Origin: Phanerochaete sordida
Taxonomy: Eukaryota > Basidiomycota > Agaricomycetes > Polyporales > Phanerochaetaceae
Assembly: GCA_019973155.2 (NCBI GenBank)
Contig: BPQB01000031.1
Span: 1 to 64,000, forward strand
DNA: 64,000 nt
Direction: 5' to 3'
Below, piece by piece: positions 63,413 through 64,000 of this stretch. Made by a program: the position numbers and the translations under genes. The notes under the pieces are model-generated. The model saw nothing but the letters and a program-made list of their open reading frames with translations, searched no databases and had not been told where the DNA came from. The number at the start of each line of letters is the position of its first letter. Position 1 is the first letter of the stretch.

Positions 63413-64000
63413 TTACCAGTTGTTCGTCGCGACGAAGCCCCTCTTCTCCGAGCCCTGCTTGAACTGCCACTCGTACGGCGCGGTGCTGACCGGCGTCATC
63501 GACGGAGCGCCGGACGAGACGACTGACGACGCAGACGAAGACGTTGGGGCGGCCTGAGCACCGAGGGAGCTGGTCTCAGAGGTCGAGGTAGCGGTCGCCT
63601 CAGGATCGAAGACCTCGACACCGAGAGTGTGCGTCGTGAGGGCGGATGCGCTGATGAAGGTCGAGGTGGAAGACGCGTCGGATGATGCTGCCGAATCAGT
63701 GGCCATCGCGTCCACGTCCATCGAGGATGTCGCCGTCAGCGTAGCGGTCGCCGAGCTAGAGCTGTCGGTAACGGTGGCTGACGAAGACGGGGACGAGGAC
63801 AGAGATGACATAGCCGACCCAACCGAGGCAGGAGAGAACGAGGCTACCGTCGGCTCAACGTCTGAGCTAGTGCATGATGCGCTTGCGGAAGCTATCGACG
63901 ATGACCCAGTCGCGATCGCAGACGCAGGGGCGAAAGACACGATCGTCGAAGATGTAGTCGAGGGCGAAGCAGCGGAGAAGGTCGACGCCGAGGAATAGCT
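63413..64000 (-). CDS. Ser/Thr/Ala-rich protein, C-terminal part (partial)
   Basis: An open frame running in from the right edge of the window. It is dominated by Ser, Thr, Ala and Val (for example SSSATVTDSSSSATATLTAT), a composition seen in cell-wall, membrane-sensor and disordered regulatory proteins. The only complex sequence is the end, PYEWQFKQGSEKRGFVATNN followed by W and the stop at 63413-63415. No ATG lies in frame near 63940, so the start and any signal peptide are outside the window. No GPI-type hydrophobic tail is present, which argues against a GPI-anchored wall protein. Function unknown. Confidence 0.55.
   Translation of the reverse strand, partial: SYSSASTFSAASPSTTSSTIVSFAPASAIATGSSSIASASASCTSSDVEPTVASFSPASVGSAMSSLSSSPSSSATVTDSSSSATATLTATSSMDVDAMATDSAASSDASSTSTFISASALTTHTLGVEVFDPEATATSTSETSSLGAQAAPTSSSASSVVSSGAPSMTPVSTAPYEWQFKQGSEKRGFVATNNW

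Overview
The window is nuclear DNA of a filamentous basidiomycete, most likely an Agaricomycete and perhaps a polypore (lineage is inference). Genes are GC-rich and split by many introns of about 50-60 nt with GTRNGY donors, CTGAC/CTAAC-like branch sites and YAG acceptors. Single-copy eukaryotic markers are present: squalene synthase, ARP8, TGS1, NOL8, U6 snRNA and a cytochrome c oxidase subunit. Nothing prokaryotic, viral or CRISPR-like was seen.

Layout, left to right. 0-4.1 kb: COX8/COX7C and a secreted GH5 glucanase. 4.6-9.8 kb: two convergent MYND-finger paralogues, then a small heat-shock protein (HSP20) gene. 10.4-12.1 kb: an FAD monooxygenase. 12.1-15.9 kb: very GC-rich DNA with no convincing gene, one TATA box and one hairpin. 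15.9-21.4 kb: a HUA1-like protein, a third MYND gene and a YqjM-class ene-reductase. 22.5-26.5 kb: a second HSP20 gene followed by a fourth MYND gene, the latter broken by a 533-bp MITE-like element. 27-29.2 kb: two unrecognised spliced genes. 29.2-31.5 kb: apparently empty. 31.5-33.7 kb: a 68-residue protein divergent from ERG9. 34.1-40.3 kb: two tandem Zn2Cys6 transcription factors. 41.6-45.0 kb: ARP8 (INO80 complex). 45.2-47.6 kb: an RCC2-type propeller fused to a PHD finger. 47.9-52.1 kb: a Zn2Cys6/AlkB-like protein with an altered iron-binding motif, divergent from TGS1 (52.2-53.2 kb). 53.4-54.2 kb: a POM34-like nucleoporin. 54.6-56.6 kb: a fifth, divergent MYND gene. 57.2-60.6 kb: an ER/vacuolar M28 metallopeptidase. 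61.0-62.8 kb: NOL8. 63.1 kb: U6 snRNA. 63.4 kb to the edge: the C-terminal part of a Ser/Thr-rich protein.

The most striking feature is a mirror-image duplication. HSP20 followed by a MYND gene occurs on the minus strand (9.8 to 6.7 kb) and again on the plus strand (22.8 to 26.5 kb). The HSP20 copies are almost identical except in intron 1, whereas the MYND partners have diverged and one is disrupted by the MITE. Most right-half genes serve nuclear functions (chromatin, nuclear pore, cap hypermethylation, ribosome biogenesis, U6), but nothing shows they are co-regulated.

Exon boundaries were placed by eye from splice consensus and reading phase. Start codons were chosen only at ATG.
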